A DNA stretch of 64,000 bases. Source: Reticulitermes speratus (lineage: Eukaryota > Arthropoda > Insecta > Blattodea > Rhinotermitidae). The stretch lies in contig JAJKFL010000003.1 of the NCBI GenBank assembly GCA_021186555.1, positions 38,349,908 through 38,413,907 on the forward strand. Direction: 5' to 3'. Numbering within the stretch: the stretch's first letter is position 1; each line of letters begins with the position of its first letter. Shown one piece after another: positions 60,002-64,000 of the stretch. The notes beneath the pieces were generated by a model. That model did no database searches. It saw only the letters and a program-made list of their open reading frames with translations, and was not told the origin of the DNA. The translations under genes and the position numbers were made by a program.

Positions 60002-60733
60002 CTTCACTGTACTGTGATATTTGGTAACAGCATTGTACTAGAGCATTGAATTTTGTTAACTTCAGATACAATATATATTTACAATTTTTCCTTATCTTGC
60101 ATCACCATTATCCAAGTTAAATCATATTCTTTTTAATGGGTGTCAATTTATTGGTTGTGTTAATACAAAATGTTACAAAGATTTTTGTAGTAAATGTACT
60201 GGGTGTAGTTTTGAAAAAGGTGTAGAGTTGAACCATTGCTGGCTAAAATTGTGTCTGCAACATGGTGCCCTGTTCAGCTATACCATATCTCAAATATGTT
60301 TGAAAGCTGGGGCATATATTGTGCCAGTATTTCATGTCATCATGAACAGGTGGAAGCTGTATGCTTTTCTGTGGGCTTTCTTTGACCAAAGAATACATTT
60401 TATTTTTCAGTATTCACCAAAGAAGATGTTAAAATAATGTCACTGGAACAGTTGAGACTTCCTGCCATTTAAATGTAGCTTTTAACAGGCAGGCAGGGTG
60501 CAATTTAACGAAGACCCTTGAAAGGGTTTTAAACAGCCAATAACTTAAAACTGTTTGTTTATAAGCATGAATACGTCGACATATTTAGCAGAAATGCTGT
60601 TACATGTGACTGTAATGCTATTTTTTGAAGAGAAATTTATGAAGAAATATTATTTGACATTTTATTATGCGTGTATCTGCTAAGTCCTGCATGCATAATG
60701 CTTTTTTTTTTCTTTTTTCTCTGTGTTTTGTAG
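60002..60733 (+). other. End of SLC35E3 intron 5
   Basis: No exon. Ends with a T-rich tract (60703-60715) and the acceptor TTTTGTAG. Confidence 0.55.
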
Positions 60734-60805
60734 TTAAAGAAACAAGATGATGGAGCGGATATGGAAGAGCCATTAATAGCTGAAGATAACCATGAAACAT
60801 CTTAG
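60734..60805 (+). CDS. SLC35E3: SLC35E3 exon 6 (terminal)
   Basis: Enters in phase 0 after HVK and encodes LKKQDDGADMEEPLIAEDNH and ETS, then TAG at 60803-60805. This is a short polar cytoplasmic tail, expected for the family and poorly conserved. Intron 5 before it is about 9.7 kb, much the longest of the gene. Confidence 0.88.
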   Translation, partial: LKKQDDGADMEEPLIAEDNHETS

Positions 60806-61142
60806 TATATGAAAATGTAAGTTGTTATGTAGCTTCACATAATTCCTTCATCTTATTGGGTTCTTTTGTCCTGTGGAGGCAGTCTCTGTGTGTTTGGATT
60901 ATTTAGTAAAATAAAATAATGTTCACAGGAAGTTATGAACGAGGGATATGACATTCTCATGTACAAAGGACACTAAATTAAACTTGAAGCAAGTGATAGG
61001 TATTAATCTCCTGGGTTTCTGCTGATAAATGTGTCTTGTGGGAATATTTGGCTGTTTTAGTATACCTGTTATGCATCCCCATGGAGTGCCTTTTAAAATC
61101 ATTTCATTTATCTCTGTGTATGCATGAAACAAGTTAAGAACA

Positions 61143-61148
61143 AATAAA
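61143..61148 (+). terminator. Candidate SLC35E3 polyadenylation signal
   Basis: AATAAA 338 bases after the stop, followed by a T-rich stretch (GGTTTTTATT). Another AATAAA-like site lies near 60908. Confidence 0.4.
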
Positions 61149-62089
61149 CTGGTTTTTATTAAATTTTATATTGGAGAATTTTTATTAAAAGTTGTCAAGC
61201 AGTATCAATTTTCTGCTGCATCTAACAATTTTAATGACAACTTTACATGTAAACCCCTCTTGCATTTGTGTTCACATCTCTAGCATAAGTCACTAAATAT
61301 GTATTGGAGCAGGGGGTTTCTTTGAACAAAATTGTAGAGAAAGTGAAGCACAATTTTATGTCCAGTACTGTATTTCCTTAAGTCTTACGGTTTCTCAGGT
61401 CAGTAAATAGGCACCAGCATTGTTATGCTGTGCATACATTTCTGAACTTGCATGTTCCACAACCAGCACTGGTGTTCTGAACACACATGAACACTATGTA
61501 ACTGACTTATTTATTGATATTTATGATTTCATCCTTCTTTGCTTTTGTGGAAAGTGGAACAACATTTAAAGTGAATTTCTCAGAGTTCTAGCTTGAAATC
61601 TTCAGTTACATTCTATTTATGAGAGCATCAAATTTAGCATTCACAGGCTTTGCATCTAAAGGAGCTAATGGAGTCAATGCGCTAGAATTTTAATGCTATG
61701 CTTTAATTTCCTAACTTGTGAGATTTTAGGCTTTGGCAGTGGTACACTTAGTGCCTTTGTTTTTCTGGGGTATGGTGCTGCATGACTGGTACTCGTTATT
61801 TCAAAGACTGCTTGGTGGTCTCGTCTTTAATGGTGAATCCTTGAGGTGAGACCACCATACTCTCTTGAATCACTGGGCACTAGTCATCCAGTGACACACT
61901 ATTGTAACCCAGAAGAACAAAGATGTAATTTCCTAACTTAGAGTTAATCTGTTTGAATGCCAGCAATAATGTTATGTGGTTATAGACCTTTCTAATAATG
62001 GTTTGGATTGTAGTGAGAGACTTTTCTTTGGTGGTGTGTGTATGTGTGCTAAAATATGCACATATGGAAGCAAGCTGTCACAAAGATCC
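61149..62089. other. Downstream flank, nothing recognised
   Basis: No supported exon or element. Confidence 0.4.
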
Positions 62090-62215
62090 CTCTGTTTATC
62101 CTTATCCTGAGCCAGTTGAATCCAGTCCACACTCTCATACCCTGTTTGTTTAAGATTTGTTGTAATATTATCCTCCCATACATCCCTAGGTCTCTTGGCC
62201 TCTTAACTTTGAGGG
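62090..62215 (-). repeat. Truncated RTE-type LINE 3' fragment
   Basis: GTTTATCCTTATCCTGAGCC, CCAGTCCACACTCTCATACC and CCTCCCATACATCCCTAGGT match 1264-1370 in order. Minus orientation. Confidence 0.7.
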
Positions 62216-62774
62216 AAAGAAATAAAACTTGCAGCTTTTTGAAACCAAAACGCTTGGGGAAATATTTAGCTATAAGAAGGATGATGTAAACGGACAATTT
62301 AAAGGTTAATATTAAATAATAAGGAACTTTTTTATTTATATAGGTGATCTATTAATGTTAAGAACAGTAACATCTAAGAAGTGTGGCCAAGCTGGGGGAG
62401 AGGAATGCATACAGAATTTTGTGAAAGCTGTTATGAAGTTTTGCTTGGAAAACCAAGAAAGAGATGGGAGGGTAACATTAAAGTGGATTCTAGGTGCTGT
62501 GTTGGGAGGTTGTTGGAACAGGTCTGAAATTATGTCCATGGCATTAATAGTGTCAAACCTTCAGTTTCAATTTCTGAAATGCTAGTAAGTGCAGCTAATC
62601 GTACTAAACTAGTTCAGAGTAGCAAGTTAGATTGTAAGAGAGTGGGGCTTGTTAACATAAGGCAACGCTTATAAAATTCTTTACTGAAGACAACGAATTG
62701 TTAAAAAAGATGGTTACCTGAACCCTTTCAAGATTAAGGCCTACAGTGAAAGCAATGTTCTGATGCATGCTTCT
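62216..62774. other. Non-coding stretch
   Basis: The plus-strand frame at 62355-62585 (KCGQAGGEECIQNFVKAVMK) has some protein-like character but no motif or splice support. Confidence 0.35.
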
Positions 62775-63012
62775 TGATTGCTTTGTTTGAAGGTTCCCAG
62801 GATTCACCTGCTTCTACCTGTGGTATTAAGATGAAGATGTGTATGGAGCAATGGTGGAATGACACTGACAGGGGAAACCCATATACTTGGAGAAAAACCT
62901 GTCCTAGTGCCACTTTGCCCACCACAAATCTCACATGGACTGGCCTGGGATCAAACTTGGGTCTCGATAGTGAGAGGCCGGCAATTAACTGCCTGAGCCA
63001 TGGTATGGCCAT
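62775..63012 (-). repeat. tRNA-derived SINE, minus strand
   Basis: On the minus strand: A box in TGGCTCAGGCAGTTAATTG (about 63001-62983), B box CAAGTTTGATCCCAGG (about 62963-62948), followed by a body with GTGGGCAAAGTGGCACTAGG. It differs from the SINEs at 11143 and 27513. Confidence 0.7.
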
Positions 63013-64000
63013 GAAGATGAAAGATCCAGTACATACGTCACAGAGAACATGATTCCATTCGTAAAACCATTCAGTTAATGTTGTATAGGAGAACAATTGC
63101 TTTTTATGCTGAGCATTGTATGGAACATATAAATAGGCTACACTGTATGAGAGAAATAGGGTTTTTTAACGTTAAACCTGGTGGTACGTATAGTAACCAC
63201 TGAACTTTAAATGGTTAATACTATATATAAAATAAGTGTACATTGTACAAATATTGTGGGCATATTATATCTTATTGTCCTGTCTTATGTTACACTATCT
63301 TTCATCATCTGCGCTCTCTGTTACATGTTGAGAGTTCATTATTATTGAAAATCTTTGGTAAAATGTAAATGTTGTGTATACCAGTTACATGTGCAACTTT
63401 ACTCGAAAACATCAAAGAATTTTCTTATTAACCCATTAAGTATATATGAAGTTGAAAAAAATATTTCTGATAAAAATTGCGGATTTTAATTAGGTAAAAA
63501 TGTTGTCATTTGGATGTTGTATGCCGTACTATGTTTGGGAAATTTGATACAATTTTTAGCATAAAGAACTATTTTGTGTTTATTTTTGTGTGAACATTTT
63601 TCATAGTGGGATGAAGTATCAAACTGTAGGCAAACGGCAGGTGTAAACAATATACAATGTTGGCTATTATATGAGGTATGAAATATGTTGCATTGTACAT
63701 TTTTATTTTAAATTAATTGGGATAAATTTCAGTGTGAAAATTTCATGTGTGTTTTCACTTTAAGTGTAAGTTACTATTCATTTTCTGCTGAATCTGTGTT
63801 GTGTTAAAATAATATTACATGTTGAAATAATGTTTACACAACTTCAGTAAGAGACTGGACATAACAAAGATTTGAGAAGGGGGACAGTTATCTCACCTTC
63901 CTATTGCATTCTGGAGTTTGCCGTCTCCCTTTGCCCCTCACATTTAAATACTTCTGTTATTTATGTATTGGACGTGACATCCTGAATATTAAGCATTAAA
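63013..64000. other. Non-coding end of the window
   Basis: AT-rich, no gene or repeat recognised. Confidence 0.4.

Noticed and set aside
62734..63096. 120-codon minus-strand frame
   Set aside because: It is mainly the minus-strand SINE (62775-63012) in translation.

Overview
The window is animal nuclear DNA, almost certainly from an insect. Genes are split by long AT-rich introns with GT/AG borders. Intergenic space is packed with decayed LINEs, tRNA-derived SINEs, mariner/pogo/Tigger/hAT elements and foldback MITEs. Gene sizes and repeat texture suggest a large hemimetabolous genome such as a cockroach or termite. That placement is a judgement from texture, not proof.

Layout. Positions 1-5 kb hold a decayed, nearly full-length RTE-type LINE (minus strand) and an older 3' fragment of the same family. 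Positions 5.1-8.8 kb hold the last three exons (plus strand) of a RUN + SH3 gene of the RUSC1/RUSC2 family. Positions 9-21 kb are repeat-rich: an unrecognised minus-strand reading frame at 9.6 kb, two SINEs, and a striking 2.3-kb foldback element at 14.3-16.7 kb. The foldback carries hammerhead-ribozyme-like cores in its arms and was later split by a LINE insertion. Positions 21.0-25.5 kb carry a minus-strand gene of two coding exons. It joins a 973-residue coiled-coil region, built of 35/38-residue cysteine-spaced repeats with about forty N-x-S/T sequons, to a C-terminal ankyrin-repeat domain. This is the most unusual gene here.

Positions 25.6-32.4 kb are mostly repeats: pogo-like and hAT MITEs, SINEs and copies of a repeat containing GGACAGAC motifs. 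At 32.4 kb there is a small acidic coding exon, and at 35.6-40.2 kb the last two exons of a gene that looks like HAUS4, an augmin subunit that recruits gamma-tubulin to spindle microtubules. The HAUS4 intron contains a palindromic mariner derivative, a foldback MITE interrupted by a Tigger-like element, and another GGACAGAC repeat. Positions 44.4-60.8 kb hold a complete six-exon SLC35E3-type nucleotide-sugar/triose-phosphate translocator gene (316 codons). Its introns contain two Tigger-type transposons, a hAT MITE and other repeats. The last 3 kb hold its 3'UTR, an RTE fragment and a minus-strand SINE.

The host genes are unrelated single-copy-type housekeeping or cell-biology genes plus the one odd coiled-coil/ankyrin gene. 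Nothing suggests they work as a pathway. No CRISPR, operon, rRNA or viral element was seen.
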